This document shows, piece after piece, positions 45,700 through 53,653 of a DNA stretch of 64,000 nt. The notes beneath the pieces are model-generated. The model did no database searches and was not told the DNA's origin. It saw nothing but the letters and a program-made list of their open reading frames with translations. Position numbers and translations under genes: made by a program. Numbering within the stretch: position 1 is the stretch's first letter; every line of letters starts with the position of its first letter. The stretch is from Pedobacter sp. B4-66. GTDB lineage: Bacteria > Bacteroidota > Bacteroidia > Sphingobacteriales > Sphingobacteriaceae. The stretch is taken from assembly GCF_018492665.1 (NCBI RefSeq), contig NZ_JAFVME010000006.1, positions 558,001 through 622,000 of the forward strand, in the 5' to 3' direction.

Positions 45700-46299
45700 T
45701 TAAAATAGCTTAAAAATGATGAGAAAGACCACTATATCTGTATGGGCATTTATATAGTTTCTTAAAAATCTTAATGCGAGTTTCATATAACTTTGAACCG
45801 TTAAGACTGAAAGTTTTAAACGGTTAGCAGCCTCTTCATATTTTAGTCCTTCAAGATGGCATAACTGATACACCAATTTTTGCTGCTGAGGCAACAAGGA
45901 CACACCGTCATTTAGAATCTTTCGTACGTCATTCAATAGTATTTGTTCCTCGGTCTCGTTGTGACTTTCTTCCCAGGTATTCCCAAGTTTACGGTCAGTT
46001 TTAAGCTCAAGCTCTTTGCGCTTAAGTAAATCGATGGCACAGTTACGTGCAATTCTTTTTAAATAACTATCCAGGTTATTAATATTGAGTACGGCAGGCC
46101 CCATCAACCAAAGTTTAAGCATACTCTCCTGCACTACTTCTTCGGCGAGAAGTTGGGAATGCAATATTCGGATAGAAAAGGTATATATTTTGTTATGGTA
46201 TTTCTGATAGATCTCCCTAAATGCCTGATGATCACCATCTGCTACTTTTGAAAGCAGGGCGCACTCAGCTACTACGTTTTCATTTAAATGAGTAATCAT
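45700..46299 (-). CDS. ECF sigma-70 family factor
   Basis: A 199-residue sigma factor with region 2 ('FREIYQKYHNKIYTFSIRIL', 'AEEVVQESMLKLW', 'YLKRIARNCAIDLLK') and region 4 ('LPQQQKLVYQLCHLEGLKYEEAANRL', 'SVLTVQSYMKLALRFLRNY'). This is the Bacteroidota ECF type that partners with FecR and SusC. It directs transcription of the susCD-like pair downstream, and is kept inactive by the FecR product until the ligand is bound. The last 12 residues are hydrophobic ('DIVVFLIIFKLF'), which is common in this branch. It diverges from the LytS-type kinase gene over a 333-bp spacer. Confidence 0.94.
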   Translation of the reverse strand: MITHLNENVVAECALLSKVADGDHQAFREIYQKYHNKIYTFSIRILHSQLLAEEVVQESMLKLWLMGPAVLNINNLDSYLKRIARNCAIDLLKRKELELKTDRKLGNTWEESHNETEEQILLNDVRKILNDGVSLLPQQQKLVYQLCHLEGLKYEEAANRLKLSVLTVQSYMKLALRFLRNYINAHTDIVVFLIIFKLF

Positions 46300-46632
46300 T
46301 TATGGATTTATCAATATCTCCCTCGACCTAAAAAAATATTTTAGACATTTACTTTTTCAATGTTAACCATAAATTTTAAAAATACAGCGAACAAGTTTTA
46401 CAATTTTTTCAATAAGTAAACCTCTAAATCCTATTAGGAACCAACAACAATTAAAATATTTATAAAAGTTTCTTTCATTTATTACACAAGCAGAAATAAG
46501 CTACTTCCCGCTTTATTCGTTTTAAATACCGTGATTTTCGCTTTGATACCCTATTAAAAGAAAGCATGGAATGAAAAGTCTTAATTTCGTATATTATGCA
46601 TAGATCGATTTATTCAAAAAACAAGAAACAAA
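46300..46632. other. Divergent spacer between the ECF sigma and LytS-type kinase genes
   Basis: 333 bp of AT-rich sequence with no gene on either strand. It must hold the promoters of both units, but no TAnnTTTG match with a well-spaced TTG stands out, and I see no inverted or direct repeat longer than a few bases. Confidence 0.6.
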
Positions 46633-47637
46633 TTGCTTAAAAAATATAGCCCTTACCAATTACTTTTCATTAGCTTAATAGCTGCAATGTTTGTAATGTA
46701 TCCGGATATCACATGGCTACCTTTCGATTTAGGAAGACTCGCTGGATCGGAGAAAACAAACTATATAGCTTTCTATCTATTAAGATTTACGTTCCTGGCA
46801 GCCCTGGTTTTTCTATTGATAAAAATCAACCTACAGCGCATAAAAACGCCCGACTTCAAAAAACGTTTCGGTTATAATGTAATTATTTCCATTATAGCCT
46901 ATGCAATCTACGGAGGACTCTCGTTTTTGATGTATGCAAAGGTGAGACATTACGGTAGTCTAGTCCTGTTTCAGTTCTTTATTATTTCCATTTTAAGTAC
47001 ACTTATGGGGCATATCATAACCTTGTACAATGAGCAACGGAAAAGAGAACTCGAAATAGAGGAATTAAAGGTGAAGAATCTGGAAAGCCGTTATGATGCT
47101 TTAACAAACCAAATTAACCCACATTTCTTTTTTAATTCTCTTAACGGATTGACGTCGTTGATAAGGAAAAAGAATAACGAAGAAACATTGACCTATGTAA
47201 ATAAACTCTCCGACGTATTTCGCTATATCCTTCAAAGTGACAAAAAAGGCCTGGTAACACTTGAAGAAGAACTAACTTTTGTTGATGCGTTTCGCTACAT
47301 GATGGAAATCCGTTTTGCAAATAAACTAGAATACCACATCAATATTGATCAAAAAACACTGTCACAAAAAATACCTGTACTTTCTATTCTTCCCCTCCTA
47401 GATAATATAGTTGTTCACAATACGATAGACAGCGATCATAAAATGGTCATTAACATATTCGTTAATGAAAACAATGAGCTGGTAATTTCTAATCCTATTT
47501 ATCCAAAACTGAGTCCACCTGTAACCAATGGAACAGGACTTAAAAACCTGGAAGGCCGCTTTTTGTTATTGATGAACAAACAAATTAAAACGGAGAACAA
47601 AGGGAATGTATTTAATGTTTACTTACCACTGGGATAA
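46633..47637 (+). CDS. LytS-type sensor histidine kinase (His_kinase family)
   Basis: A 334-residue kinase with four N-terminal membrane helices (to about 128), a coiled-coil linker ('NEQRKRELEIEELKVKNL', about 133-150) and the LytS-family H-box 'NPHFFFNSLNGL' with H164. The ATP-binding domain has a short N-box-like 'LLDNIVVHN' and 'GTGLKNLEGRF' (the G-box). No extracellular domain is present, so it senses at or inside the membrane. It starts at TTG 46633; there is no better ATG upstream before a stop at 46582, and the next ATG (46687) would cut the first helix. It precedes the LytR-type regulator by 5 bp. Confidence 0.9.
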   Translation: MLKKYSPYQLLFISLIAAMFVMYPDITWLPFDLGRLAGSEKTNYIAFYLLRFTFLAALVFLLIKINLQRIKTPDFKKRFGYNVIISIIAYAIYGGLSFLMYAKVRHYGSLVLFQFFIISILSTLMGHIITLYNEQRKRELEIEELKVKNLESRYDALTNQINPHFFFNSLNGLTSLIRKKNNEETLTYVNKLSDVFRYILQSDKKGLVTLEEELTFVDAFRYMMEIRFANKLEYHINIDQKTLSQKIPVLSILPLLDNIVVHNTIDSDHKMVINIFVNENNELVISNPIYPKLSPPVTNGTGLKNLEGRFLLLMNKQIKTENKGNVFNVYLPLG

Positions 47638-47642
47638 TCAAT

Positions 47643-48395
47643 ATGAAGATACTAATTGTTGAAGATGAAACAGCTGCCTATGAAAGTTTGGTGGAGATTT
47701 TGAATGAAATTGATCCTACGATTGAAGTGATAGGCAATACCGAAAGTATTAGCCAGACTATTAACTGGCTTAACCAACGGCCCCTCCCCGATCTTATTTT
47801 AATGGACATCCATTTATCTGATGGCTCTGCGTTCCTGATTTTTGACCATATTGAAGTTGAAGTTCCGATTATTTTTACTACCGCTTATGACGAATATGCG
47901 ATTGAGGCATTTAAAGTAAATAGCATTGACTATTTACTTAAACCAATAAAAACCAATGACTTAGAACGTTCACTTCAAAAATTCACTAAATTATCTCGCA
48001 CAAACATCCTCGAGTATTTATCCAAAGTGAACCAGTTGGCTCCTACACCCCGCTTTACCAACAAACTCCTAATTCCAATCAATGACAAACTGTTACCCAT
48101 TGATATGCAAGAGGTTTCCTTTTTCTATACAACAGATAAAACCACCTCTATTGCACTAAGTGATGGGAATACCTATAGTTACCCCAAAACCTTAGAGCAG
48201 ATTTTTCCCACTTTAAACCCTGCCAATTTCTATCGTGCCAATAAACAATACATCATTTCACGCAATGCGGTCAAAAATATTACCGTATGGTTCGATAGTC
48301 GCTTGTTGATTACACTAGACAGAGAAGTACCTGAACGTATTTACATCAGTAAAAACAAAGCCGCAGATTTTAAAGCATGGCTTGTCAATGAATAA
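47643..48395 (+). CDS. LytR/AlgR-type response regulator (LytTR)
   Basis: A 250-residue regulator with a receiver domain (D55 in 'LILMDIHLSDG', Lys in 'YLLKPIK') and a C-terminal LytTR DNA-binding domain (about 145-245; 'FFYTTDKTTSIALSDGNTY', 'FYRANKQYIISRNAVKNI'). It is the partner of the LytS-type kinase 5 bp upstream. The probable targets are the downstream genes on the same strand, which begin 127 bp later with a DUF418 membrane protein. LytTR sites are pairs of short direct repeats; I could not see a clear pair there. Confidence 0.95.
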   Translation: MKILIVEDETAAYESLVEILNEIDPTIEVIGNTESISQTINWLNQRPLPDLILMDIHLSDGSAFLIFDHIEVEVPIIFTTAYDEYAIEAFKVNSIDYLLKPIKTNDLERSLQKFTKLSRTNILEYLSKVNQLAPTPRFTNKLLIPINDKLLPIDMQEVSFFYTTDKTTSIALSDGNTYSYPKTLEQIFPTLNPANFYRANKQYIISRNAVKNITVWFDSRLLITLDREVPERIYISKNKAADFKAWLVNE

Positions 48396-48522
48396 GCCAA
48401 TGAGGTTTTGACCGCTATCTTTCGTCTTAAAGCTTAAGATTTTCGTGTTGCTCCCTCAACACAGAAAAGCATAACGTAATCTCCTGATATTTACCATATA
48501 AACATCAGAGCATTACCATTTT

Positions 48523-49725
48523 ATGCAGTTAACAAGTAAGCAAGAAACCACAAATAACAGGATCACCGTTATTGATGCCATACGTGGCATTACATTAATA
48601 GGAATTTGTGCTACGCACGCTTTCCAACATTTTGGTGCATTTGCCAGTAACGCACAGCCTCCATTCCCTTGGATAGGCACTATGGATGAGATTACCAATT
48701 GGATATTACAGTATTTGATCATGGGTAAATTCTTCATTATATTCTCTTTTCTATTCGGTTTGAGTTTCTTTATCCAAATGGATAGTGCTTCTAAAAAAGG
48801 AATCGACTTCCGTAGACGTTTCCTATGGCGTTTAACACTACTCTTTATTATCGGATTATTGCACAGTGCTATATTTCGCAATGATATTTTAATCATCTAT
48901 GCGGTATTAGGTGTGCCCCTGGTATTGATGTATCGTTGGCCTAGTAAATGGCTACTTTCCATAGCACTTTTTTTCATGTTGGGTGGTGCACAATTAACCT
49001 ATATCGGATACAAATCTGTAGTTCCTGAAATACGCCAGGAACAAGTAGAAACATCAGTTGAACGAAGGGCAAGATGGCAGGAGATTTTTCTCAACGAATC
49101 TTTTTCCTCGAATGTTCATCACAATACTACCGAACAACTGAGTTTTAAATTCAATTTCCAATTCGGAGAATATGGCCGTGGCTATATGACTATGGGCTTT
49201 TTTATTTTGGGTTTACTGGTAGGCCGCATACGCTTGTTTCAAAATCTCGACAAGTACTGGGATTCTCTGTATAGAGGGGCTTGGATTGCTTTAGGGCTGG
49301 TACTCTTACTATATGCAAGTAAGCCTTTTTTACCTGGTGGTGAAAGACTAAGCTTAGCCGCATGGTTGGCCATCCCGGTAGATAGTTTAATAAACTTGCT
49401 TTCCGCCTATTTGTGGGTAGTCCTGATTATAGGGTTATACAAGAAAAGCTCAGTGCAAAAACGCCTGACCAAGGTAGTGAGTTACGGAAGAATGGGACTC
49501 ACTAACTATATATTACAATCTGTGCTGGGTGTATTTATATTCTATGGCTACGGTTTAGCATTGCATCAAGAATTAGGTGTATTTTTAAGTGTAGTGGTAT
49601 GTTTATCTTATACCTTTTTACAAATACAGATCAGCCATTATTGGTTAAAGAAGTTCCGATATGGACCAGTAGAATGGTTATGGAGATCTGGCACCTACCT
49701 AAAGTGGCAACCGTTAAAACAATAA
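48523..49725 (+). CDS. DUF418 membrane protein
   Basis: A 400-residue protein with about ten helices. The N-terminal 'RITVIDAIRGITLIGI' (about 13-28) is the conserved motif of DUF418 and acyltransferase-3-like proteins. 'FFIIFSFLFGLSFFIQM' and 'RRRFLWRLTLLFIIGLLH' follow, and the DUF418 C-terminal part has 'RMGLTNYILQSV' (about 323-334) and 'GPVEWLWRSGTYLKWQP' near the end. These proteins are thought to modify or move envelope components; the reaction is unknown. It is the first gene after the LytS/LytR pair and is followed at 18 bp by an NTF2-like protein, so it may be under their control. Confidence 0.88.
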   Translation: MQLTSKQETTNNRITVIDAIRGITLIGICATHAFQHFGAFASNAQPPFPWIGTMDEITNWILQYLIMGKFFIIFSFLFGLSFFIQMDSASKKGIDFRRRFLWRLTLLFIIGLLHSAIFRNDILIIYAVLGVPLVLMYRWPSKWLLSIALFFMLGGAQLTYIGYKSVVPEIRQEQVETSVERRARWQEIFLNESFSSNVHHNTTEQLSFKFNFQFGEYGRGYMTMGFFILGLLVGRIRLFQNLDKYWDSLYRGAWIALGLVLLLYASKPFLPGGERLSLAAWLAIPVDSLINLLSAYLWVVLIIGLYKKSSVQKRLTKVVSYGRMGLTNYILQSVLGVFIFYGYGLALHQELGVFLSVVVCLSYTFLQIQISHYWLKKFRYGPVEWLWRSGTYLKWQPLKQ

Positions 49726-49743
49726 ACCCAAAACCATACAAAC

Positions 49744-50217
49744 ATGAAAACAATATTTCTAGGACTATTTCTATTATTTGCCACTGTACAATACGGTGCT
49801 GCACAAACATCAAATGGTACATCACCGGCACCTACCAAAGAGGAACAACAAATCATTGAGCTTTCCAAAACCAAATGGCTTTGGATGGCAGATAAGAATG
49901 TAGATTCATTAAATGTGTTGTTCGATACAAAATCTGTTTTTGTTCACATGGGCGGAAGCTGGGGAAAAGCACAGGAGATCAATGTGATCAAAGGTGGTGG
50001 AATTCATTACAAAAAAGCAGATATCCATTCGGTTTCAGTAAATATAATCGGTAATACTGCCATATTATTAAACAACATCACTTTACTAGCTGTTGTTGGT
50101 GGAAATGAAGTTACTAATCCATTTATTGTAACTGAGGTTTACATTAAAGAGAAAGGGCATTGGAAGATGGGTTCCCTCTCTTTTACCAAAATAAACACAC
50201 CTGGTGGACAACGTTAA
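49744..50217 (+). CDS. Secreted nuclear transport factor 2-like (DUF4440) protein
   Basis: A 157-residue protein with a signal peptide (ending YGAAQ, about 21). The mature part is the NTF2-like cone-shaped fold: 'IIELSKTKWLWMADKNVDSLNVLF' at the start, then beta strands 'SVFVHMG', 'DIHSVSVNIIGNTAILLNN' and 'FIVTEVYIKEKGHWKMGSLSFT' at the end. Such proteins bind small hydrophobic ligands or act as ketosteroid-isomerase-like enzymes; no active site can be named here. It is the second gene of the exported-protein run and precedes a lipoprotein esterase by 14 bp. Confidence 0.83.
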   Translation: MKTIFLGLFLLFATVQYGAAQTSNGTSPAPTKEEQQIIELSKTKWLWMADKNVDSLNVLFDTKSVFVHMGGSWGKAQEINVIKGGGIHYKKADIHSVSVNIIGNTAILLNNITLLAVVGGNEVTNPFIVTEVYIKEKGHWKMGSLSFTKINTPGGQR

Positions 50218-50231
50218 TCAATTAGAATTAT

Positions 50232-51320
50232 ATGAAAAAAAATAAGGGAGTTCTATTATTACTTTCGGTCCTGTTGTTTTTCTCAGCCTGTATCGCTACA
50301 AAGCAACAGGTCGACCCCAAAAACCTGGTGATAAGTGAACAAGGTAGCTTTGCGGTAGGAGGAACAAAAACTACCGAACCTGGTAACTTTGATTTAAATA
50401 ATGCTTTGAAACCGCAGGGACAGACCTTTCACGGAGATCATGCTTATGCTTTCTATCAAATCCCGGTAAAGGCGCGCAAATATCCCCTGGTGTTCCTTCA
50501 TGGTGCAGGGCAATCTAAAAAAACATGGGAAACTACTCCCGATGGACGAGAGGGCTTCCAAAATATCTTCTTAAGGCGTGGTTTTGGAGTTTACCTTCTT
50601 GATCAGCCAAGGCGTGGAGAAGCAGGAAAAAGTAAAGTTCCAGCAACTATTACTCCATTTGCCGATGAGCAATTTTGGTTTACACAGTTCAGGATTGGTA
50701 ATTACCCTAGCTATTTTCCAAATTCCCAGTTCCCTAAAGATTCGGCTTCCCTGGAGCAATTTTATAGACAAATGACCCCGAATACTGGCGATTTTGATGG
50801 CAATGTAATCTCTGACGCCATTTCTCAACTTTTCAATAAGATCGGCGAAGGTATACTCATCACTCATTCACAGGGAGGTGGTCCGAGTTGGTTTACGGCC
50901 ATCAAAAATGACAAAGTTAAAGCCGTAGTAGCTTACGAACCCTACAGCAGCTTTGTATTCCCTAAAGGAGAACTGCCCTCACCGATAAAATCGGCAGGCC
51001 TTTTTGGTGAATTGAAAGGCACCGAAATACCGCTAACAGACTTCAATAAACTGACTAAGATCCCTATTGTTATTTACTATGGGGATAACATAGCAAAGGA
51101 ACCTACTAAAATATGGAACAAAGACCATTGGCGTTCCGGATTAGAAATGGCAAGAATCTGGGCTGCTACAATTAACAAACACGGAGGCAATGCCACAGTT
51201 GTACATCTGCCAGAAATAGGAATTAATGGCAATACACATTTCCCTTTTTCAGATCTGAATAATGTAGAAATAGCTAACCTATTGTCAAAATGGCTAAAAG
51301 AAAAAGGTTTAGACAAATAA
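50232..51320 (+). CDS. Alpha/beta-hydrolase lipoprotein (esterase-like)
   Basis: A 362-residue lipoprotein with lipobox FSAC (cysteine 20). The hydrolase fold is seen in the oxyanion strand 'PLVFLHGAGQSKKTW' (about 85-99), the nucleophile motif 'THSQGGGPSW' (about 213-222; Ser in HSQGG), the acid-bearing 'IVIYYGDNIA' (about 280-289) and the His in 'INGNTHFPFSDLNN' near the end. The substrate is unknown; family members act on esters or lactones. It sits in a run of exported enzymes, after the NTF2-like gene (14 bp) and before the carboxymuconolactone-decarboxylase-like gene (21 bp). Confidence 0.85.
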   Translation: MKKNKGVLLLLSVLLFFSACIATKQQVDPKNLVISEQGSFAVGGTKTTEPGNFDLNNALKPQGQTFHGDHAYAFYQIPVKARKYPLVFLHGAGQSKKTWETTPDGREGFQNIFLRRGFGVYLLDQPRRGEAGKSKVPATITPFADEQFWFTQFRIGNYPSYFPNSQFPKDSASLEQFYRQMTPNTGDFDGNVISDAISQLFNKIGEGILITHSQGGGPSWFTAIKNDKVKAVVAYEPYSSFVFPKGELPSPIKSAGLFGELKGTEIPLTDFNKLTKIPIVIYYGDNIAKEPTKIWNKDHWRSGLEMARIWAATINKHGGNATVVHLPEIGINGNTHFPFSDLNNVEIANLLSKWLKEKGLDK

Positions 51321-51341
51321 TACAAAACACTAAAGAAAAAG

Positions 51342-52073
51342 ATGAAGCTATTCCATATAATATCGATAACAGTATTAATCTGCGTGTTCTTTAATGCAAC
51401 TGCACAACAAAAAAGCACTATGGAAAAAGCATTAAATTCCAAACAACAAAGCTTGATCTCCATTGCAGCAGTTACGGCCAAAGGCGTCCTATCAAAATTA
51501 AAGATAGAATTAAATAAAGGCCTTGATAGCGGATTAACTGTCAACCAGACCAGAGAGTCGATTGTTCATCTCTATGCCTATGCCGGATTTCCCCGGAGCA
51601 TTAGAGGATTGCAAACACTAATGACAGTATTGGATGAACGCAAAGCTATAGGCATAAATGATAAAATGGGTACAGAAGCCTCTCCTATCACTGATCAACG
51701 CAGCAAGTACGAAAGAGGCAAATCAATATTAGGAGAATTAACCGGTGTGCCGGAGACAGGATCGAAAACAGGATATGCAGCGTTTGCACCTGAAATAGAG
51801 GTCTTTCTTAAAGAACATCTTTTCGCTGATATTTTTGAGAGAGATGTATTGACTTATGTTGAAAGAGAATTGGTAACTGTATCGGTACTCAGCAGTATTG
51901 GAGGTGTAGAGCCTATGTTGCGCTCACATTTAACCATCTGCCTAAATGTAGGTTTAACTCCAAACCAGTTACAACAATTCATCGAAACCATCAAATCTGC
52001 TATTGGTAAAAAAGAAGCAAAATCGGCACAACAAGTATTAGACGAAGTGCTAAAAACAAGAAGTAAAATTTAA
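51342..52073 (+). CDS. Exported carboxymuconolactone decarboxylase (CMD/AhpD-like) protein
   Basis: A 243-residue protein with a signal peptide (about 1-22, ending ATAQ). It contains two CMD domains: the first about 40-115 ('LTVNQTRESIVHLYAYAGFPRSIRGLQTLM' in part), the second about 150-240 ('LTYVERELVTVSVLSSIGGVEPMLRSHLTI', in part). The Cys-x-x-Cys redox pair of AhpD is absent; there are Glu and His residues in the usual positions of the decarboxylase type. It occurs in Bacteroidota with cupin and hydrolase genes, as it does here. It precedes the next hydrolase by 3 bp. Confidence 0.87.
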   Translation: MKLFHIISITVLICVFFNATAQQKSTMEKALNSKQQSLISIAAVTAKGVLSKLKIELNKGLDSGLTVNQTRESIVHLYAYAGFPRSIRGLQTLMTVLDERKAIGINDKMGTEASPITDQRSKYERGKSILGELTGVPETGSKTGYAAFAPEIEVFLKEHLFADIFERDVLTYVERELVTVSVLSSIGGVEPMLRSHLTICLNVGLTPNQLQQFIETIKSAIGKKEAKSAQQVLDEVLKTRSKI

Positions 52074-52076
52074 AGC

Positions 52077-53138
52077 ATGAAAAAATTAACATCAATAATT
52101 GCACTAGCAATATCAATGGGAGCTACAGATGTGGTAACTGCACAATCTACTCCAAAATCACATCAACAAAATCCGTTTACCTTGATTTATGAAGGTGCCA
52201 TTACCAAAAATGAAAAAGGAAAAGTAAACATCCATCCGGTAAAATATAAACTGAACGGGATTGATATCGCTGCCAACGTTTATACTCCAGCAAATTACGA
52301 TGGCACAAAGAAATATCCAGCAGTGGTGGTGGCACACCCTAATGGAGGTATAAAAGAGCAAACGGCCGGGCTGTATGCACAGCGTTTGGCCGAGGCAGGT
52401 TATATAACCATGGCTGCAGATGCTGCTTATCAAGGTGCTAGTGGCGGACTGCCTCGCCATACAGATAAACCAGCTAACCGCATCGAAGATATTCATGGCA
52501 TGGCAGACTTTATCACTCAATACAAAGGGGTTGATGCCAACCGTTTAGGTGTTTTAGGTATCTGTGGTGGCGGTGGCTACACTTTAAAAGCAGCACAATC
52601 TGACAAACGATTTAAAGCCGTGGCAACCTTAAGCATGTTTAATTCTGGTGAGGTAAGACGCAACGGTTTCATGAACTCACAGCTTTCAACAATTCAGGAG
52701 CGATTGAAACAAGCCTCAGATGCTCGTGCCCAGGAAGCCGCAGGCGGTGAAATTATTTACGCTGGTGTAGCAATGCCAACAGACGAGGAAATTGCCAAAA
52801 TCCCAACAGATTTATACCGCGAAGGATATGTGTATTACTACAAAACCCATGCACATCCAAATTCAACTTTTAAGTATACCATGAGCAGCCTTCTAGACTT
52901 AATGACCTTTGATGCCAGCACCAATATGGATTTAATTAATCAACCCCTATTGACGATAGTCGGAAGCAAAGCCGATACAAAATATATGACAGACGAAGCA
53001 TTCCCAAAAGCAACCAATGCAAAAAGCAAGGAACTGTTTCTTATTGATGGAGCGACTCATATAGAAACCTATTGGAAGCCGGAATATGTGGCCCAAGCCG
53101 TAAGTAAATTGTTTAATTTCTATCAATCAAACCTTTAA
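52077..53138 (+). CDS. Exported dienelactone-hydrolase-like alpha/beta-hydrolase
   Basis: A 353-residue protein with a signal peptide (ending VTAQ, about 23). Features are the oxyanion loop 'AVVVAHPNGGIKEQ' (about 83-96), 'YITMAADAAYQGASGG' (about 109-124), the nucleophile elbow 'LGICGGGGYT' (about 159-168; the position that is Ser or Cys in the family is Cys here), and the acid and His in 'IVGSKADTKYM' and 'IDGATHIETY' near the end. A cysteine nucleophile is typical of dienelactone hydrolases. The context (CMD upstream by 3 bp, cupin 8 bp downstream) suggests processing of an aromatic or lactone compound; that is inference. Confidence 0.85.
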   Translation: MKKLTSIIALAISMGATDVVTAQSTPKSHQQNPFTLIYEGAITKNEKGKVNIHPVKYKLNGIDIAANVYTPANYDGTKKYPAVVVAHPNGGIKEQTAGLYAQRLAEAGYITMAADAAYQGASGGLPRHTDKPANRIEDIHGMADFITQYKGVDANRLGVLGICGGGGYTLKAAQSDKRFKAVATLSMFNSGEVRRNGFMNSQLSTIQERLKQASDARAQEAAGGEIIYAGVAMPTDEEIAKIPTDLYREGYVYYYKTHAHPNSTFKYTMSSLLDLMTFDASTNMDLINQPLLTIVGSKADTKYMTDEAFPKATNAKSKELFLIDGATHIETYWKPEYVAQAVSKLFNFYQSNL

Positions 53139-53146
53139 AATTAAAG

Positions 53147-53653
53147 ATGATGAACATTAAAAACATAGCTATACTATTTCTTATCGCAACAGTTTCATTG
53201 TCGTGTAAAGAGCAAAATAAGTCGGCACAGAAACCTCAAACCAATACCCAAGAACAAACCGTTTTTGCAAAAGGTAAACTGATAACGAATGATAATTTTA
53301 CAGGAACCGTATGGTTAGAAAACTTAATTCAGCCCGACAGCATAAACCAGAACTCAGTAGGGAGTGTAACTTTTGAACCCGGAGCCAGAAGCAAATGGCA
53401 TACTCATCCGGCAGGACAAATATTATTGGCAATTGATGGTGTTGGCTATTATCAGGAATTGGGGCAACCCAAAAAAATACTACGTAAAGGCGACTCAATA
53501 AAATGTCCACCAGATATTCCTCATTGGCACGGAGCAAGTTCAGATACCAAATTTATTCAAATAGCTATAACCGGAAGGGAAAAAGGTGAAACGACATGGT
53601 TGGAAGTTGTAACAGATAAAGAATATAGCAGTCCAGCTACATCAATATTTTAA
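53147..53653 (+). CDS. Cupin lipoprotein
   Basis: A 168-residue lipoprotein with lipobox LSC (about residue 20). The cupin barrel occupies about 60-155: motif 1 'SKWHTHPAGQILLAIDGVGYY' (in part: WHTHPAGQ; two His plus Gln) and motif 2 'PPDIPHWHGAS' supply the metal ligands. These small cupins bind Mn, Fe or Zn. It is the last gene of the exported-enzyme run. Its last 17 bases overlap the 3' end of the convergent kinase gene (53637-53653). ATGs at 53147 and 53150 are equally good starts. Confidence 0.9.
   Translation: MMNIKNIAILFLIATVSLSCKEQNKSAQKPQTNTQEQTVFAKGKLITNDNFTGTVWLENLIQPDSINQNSVGSVTFEPGARSKWHTHPAGQILLAIDGVGYYQELGQPKKILRKGDSIKCPPDIPHWHGASSDTKFIQIAITGREKGETTWLEVVTDKEYSSPATSIF

Noticed and set aside
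48396..48522. LytTR-type direct repeats before the DUF418 gene
   Set aside because: I looked for paired 9-bp repeats with about 10-bp spacing and found none that stood out from AT-rich background.
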